From Microbacterium sp. Gd 4-13 (GTDB taxonomy: Bacteria; Actinomycetota; Actinomycetes; Actinomycetales; Microbacteriaceae), in contig NZ_QEIJ01000001.1 of NCBI RefSeq assembly GCF_003095395.1, positions 806,001 to 870,000 on the forward strand: a DNA stretch of 64,000 nt, read 5' to 3'. Position 1 is the stretch's first letter. The number at the start of each line of letters is the position of its first letter. Both the position numbers and the translations under genes were made by a program. Positions 1 through 9,918 of the stretch are shown here, piece by piece. The notes under the pieces were generated by a model. The model saw only the letters and a program-made list of their open reading frames with translations, ran no database searches and was not told the DNA's origin.

Positions 1-23
1 CGTCGACAGGTGGAGGTGACCGG

Positions 24-2276
24 GTGACCGAGATCGTTCCTCCTGCCGCGCAGACCTCCAGCCTGCGCCGCCTCGTGCCGCGCATCTTCTCGCGCGCCGC
101 GCGCCGCGATGACGTCGACAAGCTCGTCCAGACGGTTCGCACGCACCATCCCAAGGGCGATCTCGGGATCATCACCCGGGCGTACACGGTCGCCGAGAAG
201 GCGCATCGCGAACAGAAGCGTCAGAGCGGCGAGCCCTACATCACGCACCCGCTGGCCGTCGCGCAGATCCTCGCGGATCTCGGACTCGGACCCCGAGCCA
301 TCGCGGCGGCGCTGCTGCACGACACCGTGGAAGACACGGGCTATCCGCTCGACGAACTAGCCGCCGACTTCGGCGACGAAGTCGCGATGCTCGTCGACGG
401 CGTCACGAAGCTCGACAAGGTCAAGTACGGCGAGAGCGCTCAGGCCGAGACCGTCCGCAAGATGATCGTCGCGATGTCGCGCGATATCCGGGTGCTCCTC
501 ATCAAGCTCGCCGACCGCCTGCACAACGCCCGCACATGGGGCTTCGTGCCGCCCGAGAAAGCGGCGAAGAAGGCCACCGAGACGCTCGAGATCTACGCGC
601 CACTGGCCAACCGCCTCGGTATCCAGGCGATCAAGTCCGAGCTCGAAGACCTCTCCTTCGCGGTGCTCCATCCCAAGCTGTACGCCGAGATCGACAGCCT
701 CGTGAAGCAGCGCACACCGCAGCGCGAGCAGTACGTGCAGAACGTCATCGCCGCCGTCGACGCCGACCTGCGCGAGCTCCGCATCCGCGGTCGGGTGATG
801 GGGCGGCCCAAGCAGCTCTACTCCGTCTACCAGAAGATGGTCGTCCGGGGCCGCGAGTTCGACGACATCTACGACCTCATCGGCATCCGCATCCTCGTGG
901 GCACCGTGCGCGACTGCTACGCGGTGCTCGGCGCGATCCACGCGCGGTGGACCCCGCTTCCGGGGCGCTTCAAGGACTACATCGCCACGCCGAAGTTCAA
1001 CCTGTACCAGTCGCTCCACACCACGGTCATCGGACCGTCAGGGCGCACCGTCGAGCTGCAGATCCGCACGAACGAGATGCACCACCAGGCGGAGTACGGT
1101 GTCGCGGCGCACTGGAAGTACAAGGAGCGGATGGCCGGAGGCAAGACCGACTCGAAGTCGCTCGACGCCGATATGGCGTGGCTGGCGCACATCTCCGACT
1201 GGCAGGCCGAGACCGCCGACCCGAGCGAGTTCCTCGATTCGCTGCGATTCGAGATCGGCGCGAAAGAGGTCTACGTCTTCACGCCGAAGGGACGCGTGGT
1301 GGGCCTGCCCGCCGGCGCCACCCCGGTCGACTTCGCCTACGCCGTCCACACCGAGATCGGTCACCGCACCATGGGTGCGAAGGTCAACGGGCGCCTCGTT
1401 CCGCTGGAGTCCGAGCTCAAGAGCGGCGACGTCGTCGAGGTCTTCACCTCGAAGAACCCCGACGCCGGCCCCAGCCAGGACTGGCTCGGCTTCGTGCGCA
1501 GCACACGCGCCCGGAACAAGATCCGCGGGTGGTTCACGAAGGAGCGGCGCGAGGAGGCCATCGAGCAGGGCAAGGACGCCATCGCGCGCGCCATGCGTCG
1601 GCAGAACCTGCCGCTTCAGCGCCTCATGAACCAGGACTCGTTCTCCGAGGTCGCCCACCAGCTCAAGTACGAAGACGTCTCGGCGCTCTACGCCGCGGTC
1701 GGCGAGGGCAACGTCTCGACGCAGTCGGTCATCGAGAAGGTCACCGCGCTCGTCAGCGCCGGCGACACGTCTACGGGCCCCATCGACATCCCGCACGTGG
1801 GCCGTAGCCACGCTCCGCGCGGCGGCGATTCGGGCGTGCTCGTGCGTGGAGCCCCCGATATCCTCGTGAAGCTCGCGAAGTGCTGCACTCCCGTACCCGG
1901 CGACGAGGTCATCGGTTTCGTCACGCGGGGGAGCGGTGTGTCGGTGCACCGTACCGACTGCACGAACGTCACGGCTCTTCGCAACGACCCCGAGCGCATC
2001 ATCGAGGTCGAGTGGGCGCCGACGTCGAAGAGCGTCTTCCTCGTGCAGATCCAGGTCGAGGCACTCGACCGCTCGGCCCTGCTGAGTGACGTCACCCGGG
2101 TGCTCAGCGAGCACCACGTGAACATCCTCTCGGCCACCGTGTCGACCACGAACGACCGTCTCGCACTGAGCCGGTTCGTCTTCGAGATGGGCGACACCGT
2201 GCACCTCGACCGCGTCCTCAACGCGGTACGGCGCATCGACGCGGTCTACGACGTCTACCGCGTCACGACGTCCTGA
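24..2276 (+). CDS. rel: Bifunctional (p)ppGpp synthetase/hydrolase, RelA/SpoT family
   Basis: Makes and degrades the stringent-response alarmone (p)ppGpp in the cytoplasm. The 750-residue protein has the full long-RSH order. An HD hydrolase domain comes first (HDTVEDTGY near residue 100, then RLHNARTW). The synthetase domain follows ([18 protein letters not shown] near residue 325). A TGS domain ([19 protein letters not shown]) and a C-terminal ACT domain complete it. Both catalytic halves look intact, as expected for the single Rel enzyme of actinobacteria. The GTG start is preceded by GGAGG at 12-16. The 3' end overlaps the convergent gene at 2263-2802 by 14 bp, so the two transcripts are antisense at their ends. 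Confidence 0.96.
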   Translation: MTEIVPPAAQTSSLRRLVPRIFSRAARRDDVDKLVQTVRTHHPKGDLGIITRAYTVAEKAHREQKRQSGEPYITHPLAVAQILADLGLGPRAIAAALLHDTVEDTGYPLDELAADFGDEVAMLVDGVTKLDKVKYGESAQAETVRKMIVAMSRDIRVLLIKLADRLHNARTWGFVPPEKAAKKATETLEIYAPLANRLGIQAIKSELEDLSFAVLHPKLYAEIDSLVKQRTPQREQYVQNVIAAVDADLRELRIRGRVMGRPKQLYSVYQKMVVRGREFDDIYDLIGIRILVGTVRDCYAVLGAIHARWTPLPGRFKDYIATPKFNLYQSLHTTVIGPSGRTVELQIRTNEMHHQAEYGVAAHWKYKERMAGGKTDSKSLDADMAWLAHISDWQAETADPSEFLDSLRFEIGAKEVYVFTPKGRVVGLPAGATPVDFAYAVHTEIGHRTMGAKVNGRLVPLESELKSGDVVEVFTSKNPDAGPSQDWLGFVRSTRARNKIRGWFTKERREEAIEQGKDAIARAMRRQNLPLQRLMNQDSFSEVAHQLKYEDVSALYAAVGEGNVSTQSVIEKVTALVSAGDTSTGPIDIPHVGRSHAPRGGDSGVLVRGAPDILVKLAKCCTPVPGDEVIGFVTRGSGVSVHRTDCTNVTALRNDPERIIEVEWAPTSKSVFLVQIQVEALDRSALLSDVTRVLSEHHVNILSATVSTTNDRLALSRFVFEMGDTVHLDRVLNAVRRIDAVYDVYRVTTS

Positions 2277-2802
2277 CCGAGGCCAGCAGCATCCGCGCGC
2301 CTCTTTTGTGGGGGATGCTGCGGTGTCGGTCGAGCCACGCCACGGCCTCGTCGGCGTCATCGGGTCGGTCCTTCGCCCAGCGGCGCGCGAACTCCCGACT
2401 CGACGCCTCGGGGCTGCGTGCAAGATCGGCGAGCGTGCGGGCCGGGGTGCTCACCCGAATGTCGGCGATGCTCAGCAGGTCGGCACCCTCGATCAGCGGG
2501 TCGCGGTAGAGGAGCCTGCGCGAGACGACATGGTGCAGGCGTCTGTCGACGGCACGCTGGACGCTGTGGCGTGCGGGCGGTTCGTCGAGCCGCCCCAGGA
2601 TCCACGCCGCGCTCTCGTGGGTCGCCGCGAGCGCGGCGCCGAGCAGGTGCCCGACCGATGCCGCTCGCAGCACAACGGTCTCGACCACGTCAGCCGGGAT
2701 GTAGCCGTCGCCGAGCGCGACGAGGTGTCCGTCGAGGCATGCCGCCGAGAGCTCCGCCTCTGTCAGTCGAACACCCGGCAGGTACACGAACGGCGAGGGC
2801 AT
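2263..2802 (-). CDS. AbiEi-antitoxin-like / hypothetical protein
   Basis: A 179-residue protein of uncertain role. The stretch [19 protein letters not shown] followed by a helical C-terminus resembles the AbiEi antitoxin / DUF559-like proteins common in Microbacteriaceae. Residues 12-60 could be a small helix-turn-helix-like region. No toxin partner (AbiEii nucleotidyltransferase) is adjacent, so a toxin-antitoxin function is not supported here. The ATG at 2802 is preferred over the longer frame reaching 3015, because the extra 71 residues are arginine-rich low-complexity sequence running into the 3' end of the DUF349 gene. It is convergent with rel and overlaps it by 14 bp. Confidence 0.6.
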   Translation of the reverse strand: MPSPFVYLPGVRLTEAELSAACLDGHLVALGDGYIPADVVETVVLRAASVGHLLGAALAATHESAAWILGRLDEPPARHSVQRAVDRRLHHVVSRRLLYRDPLIEGADLLSIADIRVSTPARTLADLARSPEASSREFARRWAKDRPDDADEAVAWLDRHRSIPHKRGARMLLASVRTS

Positions 2803-2890
2803 CCTCGAAGTCTGCCGCCCTCCCGGGCGCCGCGCTGCGGATCGAGGACGATTGTGGAGAACAGCCCGGCCGACCTGCCCGGGGGAGGAC

Positions 2891-4147
2891 TCAGCCTCCG
2901 ACGGCCCGCAACCACGCGCGACGCGCCTCGAGGGCCTCGGATGCCTTCGCCGCCGCACGCTTGTCACCGCGCGCGTTCGCCTCCGACACCTCCGCCTCCA
3001 GCTTGTCGATCGCATCGGTGAGCTGGCGCGTCATATCGTTCGTGCGCGCCTTCGTCTCGGGGTTGTTGCTCTTCCACTCGGCATCCTCGCGCGTGCGCAC
3101 GCTCTGCTCGATCTTGCGGAGCTCGTCGTCGAGGACGCGCTCCTGGTCTCGCGGGAAGATGCGACCGATCTCGTCCCAGGTGCGCTGGATCGCGGTGAGC
3201 GAGGCACGAGCTCGTGCAAGATCGCGCTCGTCGACGATCGGTGCGGCCTCGACGAGGAGGGCCTTCTTCTGCTCGATCTTCTCGCGGGAGTCCTCGACTT
3301 CGGCGGCCTCGCGCTCGGTGCGGGCGGAGTAGAGGGCATCGCCCGCTGCCTTGAAACGGGCCCACAGGGCGTCGTCGGCCTTCTTGCCGGCGCGGCCGGC
3401 GGCCTTCCACTGGTCGAGGAGGTCGCGGTACGAACCGATGCCGTCCTCGCCCCGGGGAGCGAGCGCCTCGGCACGCTCGACGAGACGCGTCTTGGCGTCG
3501 CGGGCGGTCTTCTGCGTCTCGTCGAGCTCGGCGTAGAACTCGCGGCGGTGACGGTCGACGGTGCCCCGGGCGTCGCGGAAACGTCGCCACAGCTGCTGCG
3601 CGAGCGACTTCGGGAGCCGCGGGCCGTTCTGCTGGTGGCTCTGCCACTGATCGAAGAGCGCCGTCATGTCGGCAGAAGCCTGCTTCCACTGCACCGTCTT
3701 GGGGTCGCGGGCGGCCAGCGCCTCGGCACTTTCGACCAGAGCCGTGCGCTCGCGCACCGCCTCGTCGACGGCTTCCTTCGCGGCGGCGGCCTCGGTCTCG
3801 GTCGCCTCGGCGAGAGCGCCGGTGAGCGTCTCGAGGCGCGTGAGCAGCGCGGCGAGATCGCCGACCGCCGAGGCGCCCTCGATCCGGCCGCGCAGCGTCG
3901 ATGCCGTGCTGCGCAGATCGGAGGCCGATGCGCCGGCACGGCGATGACGCGCCTCGAGGAGCGTCACTTCGCCGGCGAGGTCGGCGAACTTGCGCTCGTA
4001 GTAGGCGAGCGCCTCTTCGGCGGTGCCGTCGGGATACTGGCCGACCACACGCCAGCCGTCGGATTCTCGAACCGATACGGTTCCGTCTTCTTCGACGCGA
4101 CCCCACGGGGTCGGAGTTGTTTCGGGGAGGTCTGCGCCAGCAGTCAC
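2891..4147 (-). CDS. DUF349 domain-containing coiled-coil protein
   Basis: A 418-residue, strongly helical, charged protein with several DUF349 repeats. Each repeat shows a W plus K/R-rich helix, for example LFDQWQSHQQ, LLDQWKAAGRAGKK and TAIQRTWDEIGRIFPRD. DUF349 proteins are widespread in actinobacteria and their function is not firmly known. No signal peptide or membrane segment is visible, so it is probably cytoplasmic. The start is taken as GTG at 4147, which has GAGGG about ten bases upstream and gives the N-terminus VTAGADLPETTPTPWGRVEE. A longer frame to 4189 adds 14 unconvincing residues. Convergent with nothing, it runs alone on the minus strand. Confidence 0.8.
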   Translation of the reverse strand: MTAGADLPETTPTPWGRVEEDGTVSVRESDGWRVVGQYPDGTAEEALAYYERKFADLAGEVTLLEARHRRAGASASDLRSTASTLRGRIEGASAVGDLAALLTRLETLTGALAEATETEAAAAKEAVDEAVRERTALVESAEALAARDPKTVQWKQASADMTALFDQWQSHQQNGPRLPKSLAQQLWRRFRDARGTVDRHRREFYAELDETQKTARDAKTRLVERAEALAPRGEDGIGSYRDLLDQWKAAGRAGKKADDALWARFKAAGDALYSARTEREAAEVEDSREKIEQKKALLVEAAPIVDERDLARARASLTAIQRTWDEIGRIFPRDQERVLDDELRKIEQSVRTREDAEWKSNNPETKARTNDMTRQLTDAIDKLEAEVSEANARGDKRAAAKASEALEARRAWLRAVGG

Positions 4148-4231
4148 GTGTTGTTTACCCTCATCGCGGCTCGCGCCGTAGGCGTGCATGGACGGACCCG
4201 AGCCTAGTACGAGCGGCAGACGCTCGCAGGA

Positions 4232-4546
4232 TCAGGGCGTAGGTGTGGCGGCAGGCTCCGTCGCATCCGGCGCCGGCGTCGGCGTCGACTCGGTGCCGGG
4301 TGCCGCGCTCGTCGACGGTGTCGGCTCGCTCGAGGCGGTGGGCTCGGGCATTCCCGGACCGGCGGTGAAGTAGGCGACCTGCGCGCCGATGGCCGCGAGC
4401 ACGATGACCGCGCCGGCGATTCCTGCGATCAGGTTGTCGCGCGTGCGCCGCCGCTTCTGCGCCGCGTGCAGCTCCTGGCGGGCCTGGTAGATCCTCGCGC
4501 GCTCGCGAGCCGCTTTCGCGCTTCGGTCCTTGCCACCTGTCGCCAC
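4232..4546 (-). CDS. Small single-pass membrane protein, hypothetical
   Basis: A 104-residue protein. It has a basic, helical N-terminal region (residues 1-38), one hydrophobic segment (about 39-63, LIAGIAGAVIVLAAIGAQVA) and a Pro/Thr/Ser/Ala-rich tail of about 35 residues that would lie outside the membrane. No enzymatic motif is visible. The GTG start at 4546 has a clear GGAGGAG upstream. It is transcribed divergently from rarA, and similar small proteins occur beside rarA in related genomes (recalled, not searched). Function unknown. Confidence 0.7.
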   Translation of the reverse strand: MATGGKDRSAKAARERARIYQARQELHAAQKRRRTRDNLIAGIAGAVIVLAAIGAQVAYFTAGPGMPEPTASSEPTPSTSAAPGTESTPTPAPDATEPAATPTP

Positions 4547-4645
4547 GCGGGCCTCCTCCGTCCGGTGCGTCCGGGCGCGAGAAATCCTACGCAGGGCGGA
4601 TGCAGCGCACCAAACGCCAGCGGAACCGATGTCGTCTGTCGCGAT

Positions 4646-4658
4646 TAGCCTTTACCCG
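4646..4658 (+). promoter_or_regulatory. Leaderless-type -10 element for rarA
   Basis: TAGCCT at 4646-4651 is followed by six bases and then the GTG start at 4658. No Shine-Dalgarno sequence is present. The same spacing recurs at seven other genes in the window, which suggests transcription begins at the start codon. Confidence 0.45.
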
Positions 4659-5986
4659 TGACTCCCTCCGCAGCCCTGTTCCCCGGGCAGACGCCGTTGG
4701 CGGTGCGGATGCGACCGACGAGCCTCGACGAAGTCGCCGGCCAGGGCCACCTTCTTCGGCCCGGCTCACCCCTCGTCACACTGGCCTCCTCAGACGCGTC
4801 GAGCCCGGGCACCGCGGCCTCGGTGATCCTGTGGGGTCCTCCGGGCACCGGCAAGACCACGCTCGCCCAGGCGATCGCCCGGTCGTCGGGTCGACGCTTC
4901 GTCGAGCTGTCAGCGGTGACGGCGGGTGTGAAAGACGTGCGCGAGGTCATGCAGGAGGCCTTGACCCAGCGCGACCTCTACGACTCGTCGACGATCCTCT
5001 TCCTCGACGAGATCCACCGCTTCACGAAGGCGCAGCAGGATGCCCTGCTCCCCGGCGTCGAGAACGGCTGGGTCGTCCTGATCGCGGCGACGACCGAGAA
5101 TCCGTCGTTCTCGGTCATCTCGCCGTTGCTCTCCCGATCGCTCCTGCTCACCCTCCGACCGCTCGAAGACGACGACCTCGCGGGGCTCGTCGACCGCGCG
5201 GTCAGCGACCCCCGGGGGCTCGCAGGCTCCGTGGTGCTCGACGACGACGCGCGCAGCGCCCTCGTGCGCTTGGCCTCGGGCGACGCACGGCGCGCCCTCA
5301 CAGCGCTCGAGGCCGCAGCATCCGTCGCCCTCGACACCGACGACGCCGAACCCGCCATCACCGCCGATCACATCGCGCAAGCCGTCGACCGTGCCCTCCT
5401 GCGGTACGACCGGCAGGGCGATGAGCACTACGACGTCATCAGCGCCTTCATCAAATCGATCCGCGGATCCGATGTCGATGCCGCGATGCACTACCTCGCG
5501 CGGATGGTCGAGGCGGGGGAAGACCCCCGGTTCATCGCGCGCCGTCTGGTCATCTCCGCTGCGGAAGACATCGGCCTCGCCGACCCGCAGGCACTCCAGA
5601 TCGCGATCGCCGCCGCCGACGCCGTCGCATTCATCGGCATGCCGGAAGGGCGCATTCCCCTGGCCGAAGCGACCGCCTACCTCGCCACGACGGCGAAATC
5701 GAACGCGGCCTACAACGCGATCAACAGCGCGATCGCCGATGTGCGCGCCGGCGGTTTCGGTCGTGTGCCCCCGCATCTGCGCGACGCGCACTACCCGGGT
5801 GCGAAGCGTCTCGGCCACGGCAAGGGCTACCTGTATCCCCACGACAGCGACATCGGCATCGTGACGCAGCAGTACCTGCCCGACGAGCTGCGCGGGCGTC
5901 GCTACTACGACCCGACCACGCACGGGCAGGAGCGCGACATCTCTGCGCGCCTGGCCAAGATCCGCCGCATCGTCGACGGGGAATGA
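4658..5986 (+). CDS. rarA: Replication-associated recombination protein A (MgsA/RarA AAA+ ATPase)
   Basis: An AAA+ ATPase of the RarA/MgsA/WRNIP1 family that acts at stalled replication forks. The 442-residue length is typical. Residues near 50 carry Walker A GPPGTGKTT, and FLDEIHRF is Walker B. NPSFSVISPLLSRS is sensor 1 plus the arginine-finger region, and the C-terminal MgsA tetramerisation domain follows (for example RFIARRLVISAAEDIGLADP). The start is GTG at 4658, without a ribosome-binding site but with a TAGCCT element six bases away. It stands alone upstream of rpsD. Confidence 0.95.
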   Translation: MTPSAALFPGQTPLAVRMRPTSLDEVAGQGHLLRPGSPLVTLASSDASSPGTAASVILWGPPGTGKTTLAQAIARSSGRRFVELSAVTAGVKDVREVMQEALTQRDLYDSSTILFLDEIHRFTKAQQDALLPGVENGWVVLIAATTENPSFSVISPLLSRSLLLTLRPLEDDDLAGLVDRAVSDPRGLAGSVVLDDDARSALVRLASGDARRALTALEAAASVALDTDDAEPAITADHIAQAVDRALLRYDRQGDEHYDVISAFIKSIRGSDVDAAMHYLARMVEAGEDPRFIARRLVISAAEDIGLADPQALQIAIAAADAVAFIGMPEGRIPLAEATAYLATTAKSNAAYNAINSAIADVRAGGFGRVPPHLRDAHYPGAKRLGHGKGYLYPHDSDIGIVTQQYLPDELRGRRYYDPTTHGQERDISARLAKIRRIVDGE

Positions 5987-6015
5987 GGCGAGAAGGTCGT
6001 TACAGCCCCGTCTGT

Positions 6016-6021
6016 TAGGCT
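6016..6021 (+). promoter_or_regulatory. Candidate -10 element upstream of rpsD
   Basis: TAGGCT lies in the 181-bp gap before rpsD. No good -35 is seen. If it is used, the rpsD mRNA carries a leader of roughly 140 nt, long enough for S4 autoregulation, but no recognised leader fold could be drawn by eye. Confidence 0.35.
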
Positions 6022-6167
6022 TGATCGGCTCGAAACACAGTTTTCGGGCATCCCCTTCTTCCTTGATCACCTGCAGGTACGCCCCGACGTGCGCACCGGC
6101 AGGGCGGGAGCGGGTGATACGTCCGTGAGCTGCGAGATGCGCGGCCACGTCCCAGAAGGAGTTCTTC

Positions 6168-6797
6168 GTGCCTACGAAGTCCCAGGACCGCCGCAAGGTC
6201 CGTATGTCCCGAGCGCTCGGTATCGCGCTCACCCCGAAGGCCGCCCGCTACCTCGAGAAGCGTCCCTACGCTCCCGGCGAGCACGGCCGCACCAAGCGCA
6301 AGACCGACAGCGACTACGCCGTCCGGCTGCGCGAGAAGCAGCGTCTTCGCGAGCAGTACGGCATCCGCGAGAAGCAGATGCGCAACGCCTTCAACGAGGC
6401 GCGCCGCACCCAGGGCCTGACGGGTGAGAACCTCGTCGAGCTCCTCGAGATGCGTCTGGACGCCCTCGTCCTGCGTTCGGGCTTCGCCCGCACCACGGCG
6501 CAGGCACGCCAGCTCGTCGTGCACCGCCACATCCTGGTCGACGGCCAGACGGTCGACCGCCCGTCGTTCCGCGTGAAGCCGGGTCAGCTCATCCACGTCA
6601 AGACCAAGAGCGAAGGCCTCGAGCCCTTCCAGGTCGCAGCCGCCGGCGGCCACGCCGAGGTGTTGCCCCTGGTTCCGGGATACATCGAGGTCGACCTCAC
6701 CACGCTGCAGTCGCGCCTCGTGCGCCGCCCGAAGCGTGCCGAGGTGCCCGTGACGTGTGACGTGCAGCTCGTCGTCGAGTACTACGCGGCGCGCTAA
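6168..6797 (+). CDS. rpsD: 30S ribosomal protein S4
   Basis: Primary 16S rRNA-binding protein of the small subunit. Its 209 residues match the family. It contains the S4 RNA-binding domain (MRLDALVLRSGFARTTAQARQ followed by HRHILVDGQTVDRPSFRV) and the typical N-terminus PTKSQDRRKVRMSRALGI. It lacks the N-terminal Cys cluster of zinc-binding S4 paralogues. The GTG start has AAGGAG six bases upstream. In many actinobacteria rpsD sits in the alpha operon; here it stands alone between rarA and alaS, as is usual in Microbacteriaceae. A strong stem-loop follows at 6846-6875. Confidence 0.96.
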   Translation: MPTKSQDRRKVRMSRALGIALTPKAARYLEKRPYAPGEHGRTKRKTDSDYAVRLREKQRLREQYGIREKQMRNAFNEARRTQGLTGENLVELLEMRLDALVLRSGFARTTAQARQLVVHRHILVDGQTVDRPSFRVKPGQLIHVKTKSEGLEPFQVAAAGGHAEVLPLVPGYIEVDLTTLQSRLVRRPKRAEVPVTCDVQLVVEYYAAR

Positions 6798-6845
6798 GCG
6801 CCACGAAGTACGGCGCGCTCAGCGCCACGCAGCGTTTTCGCTCAG

Positions 6846-6875
6846 AAGGGCGTCGGGGGTCACCCCGGCGCCCTT
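6846..6875 (+). terminator. Stem-loop terminator after rpsD
   Basis: A 13-bp stem (6846-6858 with 6863-6875) with a single G-U wobble and a GTCA tetraloop, starting 49 bases after the rpsD stop. There is no T-tract after it, as is common for high-GC actinobacterial terminators. Confidence 0.7.
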
Positions 6876-6889
6876 CCGCGTCTGCGCAC

Positions 6890-6895
6890 TACGAT
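6890..6895 (+). promoter_or_regulatory. Candidate -10 for the small membrane protein / alaS run
   Basis: TACGAT just after the rpsD terminator and 43 bases before the next ATG. No clear -35 is visible. It would drive the gene at 6939 and possibly the alaS-aroB run. Confidence 0.4.
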
Positions 6896-6938
6896 GAAAA
6901 GAGAGCCGTGCTCGCGGCCCTCGCAAGGAAGTGGTGAC

Positions 6939-7190
6939 ATGAAGACCTTCGTCTGGTTCGTGCTGGGCATCGCCGGCGGCTTCGTCGTCGCACATCTGGT
7001 GAACAAGGATCCGCGCGGTCACGAGCTGCTCTCGCAGGTGGACGCCCGGATCGGCGAGTTCACCGACCGCATCGGCGACGCGTACCGCGACCAGGAAGCG
7101 CAACTGGTCGACCTCGTCGCCGAGGCCAAAGACGCGGCATCCGATGCGGCCGAGGCCGCCAAGAACGCCACCGCCAAGCTCACCGACTGA
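6939..7190 (+). CDS. Small membrane-anchored hypothetical protein
   Basis: An 83-residue protein. The N-terminal hydrophobic segment (residues 3-20, TFVWFVLGIAGGFVVAHLV) can anchor it in the membrane. The remainder is an Asp/Ala/Glu-rich amphipathic helix (GDAYRDQEAQLVDLVAEAKD). No enzyme motif is seen. The start at 6939 is chosen over 6894 because AAGGAAG lies just upstream and the hydrophobic segment then begins the protein. It sits 61 bp upstream of alaS and is probably co-transcribed. Short proteins of this shape commonly occur before alaS in Microbacteriaceae (recalled, not searched). Function unknown. Confidence 0.7.
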   Translation: MKTFVWFVLGIAGGFVVAHLVNKDPRGHELLSQVDARIGEFTDRIGDAYRDQEAQLVDLVAEAKDAASDAAEAAKNATAKLTD

Positions 7191-7251
7191 ACCGTCGCCG
7201 CCGACGCCCATCTCGGGCGCGCACGATCCTGCCCTCCGGAGACCCCATCCC

Positions 7252-9918
7252 ATGAAGACCGCCGACATCGCTCAGCGCTATCTCGATTACTTCGAGAAGA
7301 ACGACCACACCATCGTCCCGTCGGCTTCCCTCGTCAGCGACGACCCGTCGATCCTCTTCACGATCGCCGGCATGGTGCCGTTCATCCCCTACCTCACCGG
7401 GGTCGTGCCGGCGCCGTACCCGCGTGCCGCCGACGTGCAGAAGTGCATCCGCACCAACGACATCGAAGAGGTCGGCAAGACCGCTCGGCACGGCACCTTC
7501 TTCCAGATGATGGGCAACTGGTCGTTCGGCGACTACTTCAAAGAGGGGGCGATCTCCTACGCGTGGGAGCTGCTGACCTCCGCCGAGTCCGACGGCGGCC
7601 TCGGGTTCGCCGAACGCGACCTGTGGGTCACCGTCTACGAAGACGACGACGAGGCCGCCGCACTCTGGCAGAAGGTGGCCGGGCTCCCCGCGTCGCGCAT
7701 CCAGCGTCTCGGCCGCGAAGACAACTACTGGACCACCGGCCAGCCCGGACCCGCCGGCCCCTGCTCCGAGATCTACTTCGACCGTGGCCCCAAGTACGGC
7801 CGCGACGGCGGCCCGGTCGCCGATGACAACAGGTTCACCGAGATCTGGAACCTCGTCTTCATGCAGTACGCGATCAACAACGTGCGCTCGAAGGTCGACT
7901 TCGATGTCGTCGGCGAGCTGCCGAAGAAGAACATCGACACCGGTATGGGTCTCGAGCGCGTCGCGTTCATCAAGCAGGGCGTCGAGAACATGTACGAGAT
8001 CGACCAGGTGCGCCCGGTGCTCGACCGCGCGGTCGAGCTGTCGGGCCGGAAGTACGGCGCCGTGCACGAGGACGACGTCCGCTTCCGCGTCATCGCCGAC
8101 CACGTGCGCTCGTCGCTCATGCTGCTCTCCGACGGCGTCACGCCCTCGAACGAGGGGCGCGGCTACATCCTCCGCCGCCTCATGCGCCGCTCCGTGCGTT
8201 CCATGCGCCTGCTCGGCGTCGAGGGTGCGACCTTCCCCGAGCTGTTCGCCGCGTCGCGCGACGCGATGAAGGACGCCTACCCGATCGTCTCCGACGACTG
8301 GTCGCGGATCGCCCCCTACGCCTATGCCGAGGAGGAGACCTTCCTGCGCACGCTCGCCTCGGGGTCGACCATCCTCGATCTCGCGGTCTCCCAGACGAAG
8401 GATGCGGGCGGTTCGGCCATCACCGGATCCGAGGCGTTCCTGCTGCACGACACCTACGGGTTCCCCGTCGACCTCACCCTCGAGGTCGCCGAGGAGGCCG
8501 GCCTGACGGTCGACCGCGCCGCGTTCGACGCGCTCATGCAGGAGCAGCGTCAGCGCGCGAAGGACGATGCCAAGTCGCGCCGCCGCGCGATCGCCGACCA
8601 CACGGTCTACCGCGACTTCCGCGCTCTCGGTGAGACCGTCTTCACGGGCTACACCGACCTGCAGACGCCCTCGACGATCCTCGGCGTGCTCGTCGACGGG
8701 GTGTCGGTCGACCGAGCCCGGGAGGGACAGATCGCCGAGGTCATCCTCGCCGAGACCGCGCTGTACGCGGAGTCCGGCGGTCAGGTCGCCGACAAGGGCG
8801 TCATCGTCGGACCCGGGTACGAGCTCGACGTGATCGATGTGCAGAAGCCGGTGCCGGGTCTCGTGAGCCACACCGTCGAGGTGACGGTCGGCGAGGTCGC
8901 CACGGGGCAGCCCGCGACCAGTGTCGTCGACGCCGTGAACCGCCGGGCCGCGCGTCAGGCCCACTCGGCCACGCATCTCGTCCACGCGGCTCTGCGCGAC
9001 ACGCTCGGCAAGAGCGCGACCCAGTCGGGCTCGCTGAACCGCGCCGGATACCTGCGCTTCGACTTCAACTGGGGTCAGGCTCTGTCGCCCGAGACCCGTT
9101 CGGAGATCGAGGAGATCGCGAACAACGCCGTGCACGACAACCTCGAGGTCACCACTCGCGTGATGTCGCTCGACGAGGCCAAGGAAGCCGGCGCCATGGC
9201 GCTGTTCGGCGAGAAGTACGGGCAGACCGTGCGGATGGTCGACATCGGCGGCCCCTGGTCGCGCGAGCTCTGCGCCGGCACGCACGTCGGGTCCAGCGCC
9301 GAGGTCGGCCTCATCAACCTTGTCGGCGAGTCGTCGGTGGGCGCATCCAACCGCCGTGTCGAGGCCCTCGTCGGGCAGGACGCGTTCCGTGAACTCGCGG
9401 CCGAGCGTGCGATCGTCTCGCAGCTGACGGGTTCGCTCAAGACTCCGCGCGACCAGCTGCCCGCGAAGATCGCAGAGCTGGCGGCGAGCCTCAAGGCCGC
9501 GGAGAAGAAGATCGCCGCCTTCGAGTCGCGCGCCCTCGCCGACCGCCTGCCGCAGCTGGTCGACACGGCCGTCGCCGCGGGTTCCGTGCGTGTCGTCGCG
9601 CAGTCGCTCGGCACGGCCGCGACCGCCGACGACGTCCGGTCGCTGGCCCTGCAGGTGCGTGACCGCCTCGGCTCGGAGCCCGCTGTGGCCGCTCTCGGCG
9701 CGCTCGTCGGCGATCGTGTCGCCGTCGTCGTCGCGACGAACGATGCCGCTCGCGCCCGCGGGGTCAAGGCCGGCGCCCTGGCGAAGGCCGCGGCAGCTGC
9801 GCTCGGCGGTGGCGGCGGCGGGCGTGACGACGTCGCTCAGGGCGGTGGGACGGATGCTGCGGCACTGCCGGGCGCCCTGGAAGCCATCGTGTCGGCGGTG
9901 AGGACGACCGCCGCGTGA
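7252..9918 (+). CDS. alaS: Alanine-tRNA ligase
   Basis: Charges tRNA-Ala and edits mischarged Ser/Gly. The 888-residue protein has the class II catalytic core at the N-terminus (KTADIAQRYLDYFEKNDH; FFQMMGNWSFGDYFK), then the editing domain. The editing zinc ligands are visible as an HxxxH motif (AHSATHLVHAAL) and, further on, CAGTHVG. The C-terminal DHHA1/C-Ala region ends in a Gly-rich GGGGGGRDD segment. The ATG at 7252 with GGAG upstream is preferred over a frame-open extension to 7144. The stop overlaps ruvX by GTGA. Confidence 0.97.
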   Translation: MKTADIAQRYLDYFEKNDHTIVPSASLVSDDPSILFTIAGMVPFIPYLTGVVPAPYPRAADVQKCIRTNDIEEVGKTARHGTFFQMMGNWSFGDYFKEGAISYAWELLTSAESDGGLGFAERDLWVTVYEDDDEAAALWQKVAGLPASRIQRLGREDNYWTTGQPGPAGPCSEIYFDRGPKYGRDGGPVADDNRFTEIWNLVFMQYAINNVRSKVDFDVVGELPKKNIDTGMGLERVAFIKQGVENMYEIDQVRPVLDRAVELSGRKYGAVHEDDVRFRVIADHVRSSLMLLSDGVTPSNEGRGYILRRLMRRSVRSMRLLGVEGATFPELFAASRDAMKDAYPIVSDDWSRIAPYAYAEEETFLRTLASGSTILDLAVSQTKDAGGSAITGSEAFLLHDTYGFPVDLTLEVAEEAGLTVDRAAFDALMQEQRQRAKDDAKSRRRAIADHTVYRDFRALGETVFTGYTDLQTPSTILGVLVDGVSVDRAREGQIAEVILAETALYAESGGQVADKGVIVGPGYELDVIDVQKPVPGLVSHTVEVTVGEVATGQPATSVVDAVNRRAARQAHSATHLVHAALRDTLGKSATQSGSLNRAGYLRFDFNWGQALSPETRSEIEEIANNAVHDNLEVTTRVMSLDEAKEAGAMALFGEKYGQTVRMVDIGGPWSRELCAGTHVGSSAEVGLINLVGESSVGASNRRVEALVGQDAFRELAAERAIVSQLTGSLKTPRDQLPAKIAELAASLKAAEKKIAAFESRALADRLPQLVDTAVAAGSVRVVAQSLGTAATADDVRSLALQVRDRLGSEPAVAALGALVGDRVAVVVATNDAARARGVKAGALAKAAAAALGGGGGGRDDVAQGGGTDAAALPGALEAIVSAVRTTAA

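Noticed and set aside
2263-2802. Complete AbiE toxin-antitoxin system
   Set aside because: Only an AbiEi-like protein is present; the adjacent genes are rel and a DUF349 protein, with no AbiEii partner.
6797-6845. Direct repeat of GCGC-AGCGCCACG just after rpsD as a regulatory site
   Set aside because: Only two imperfect short copies at the gene end; the nearby hairpin at 6846-6875 explains the region better.
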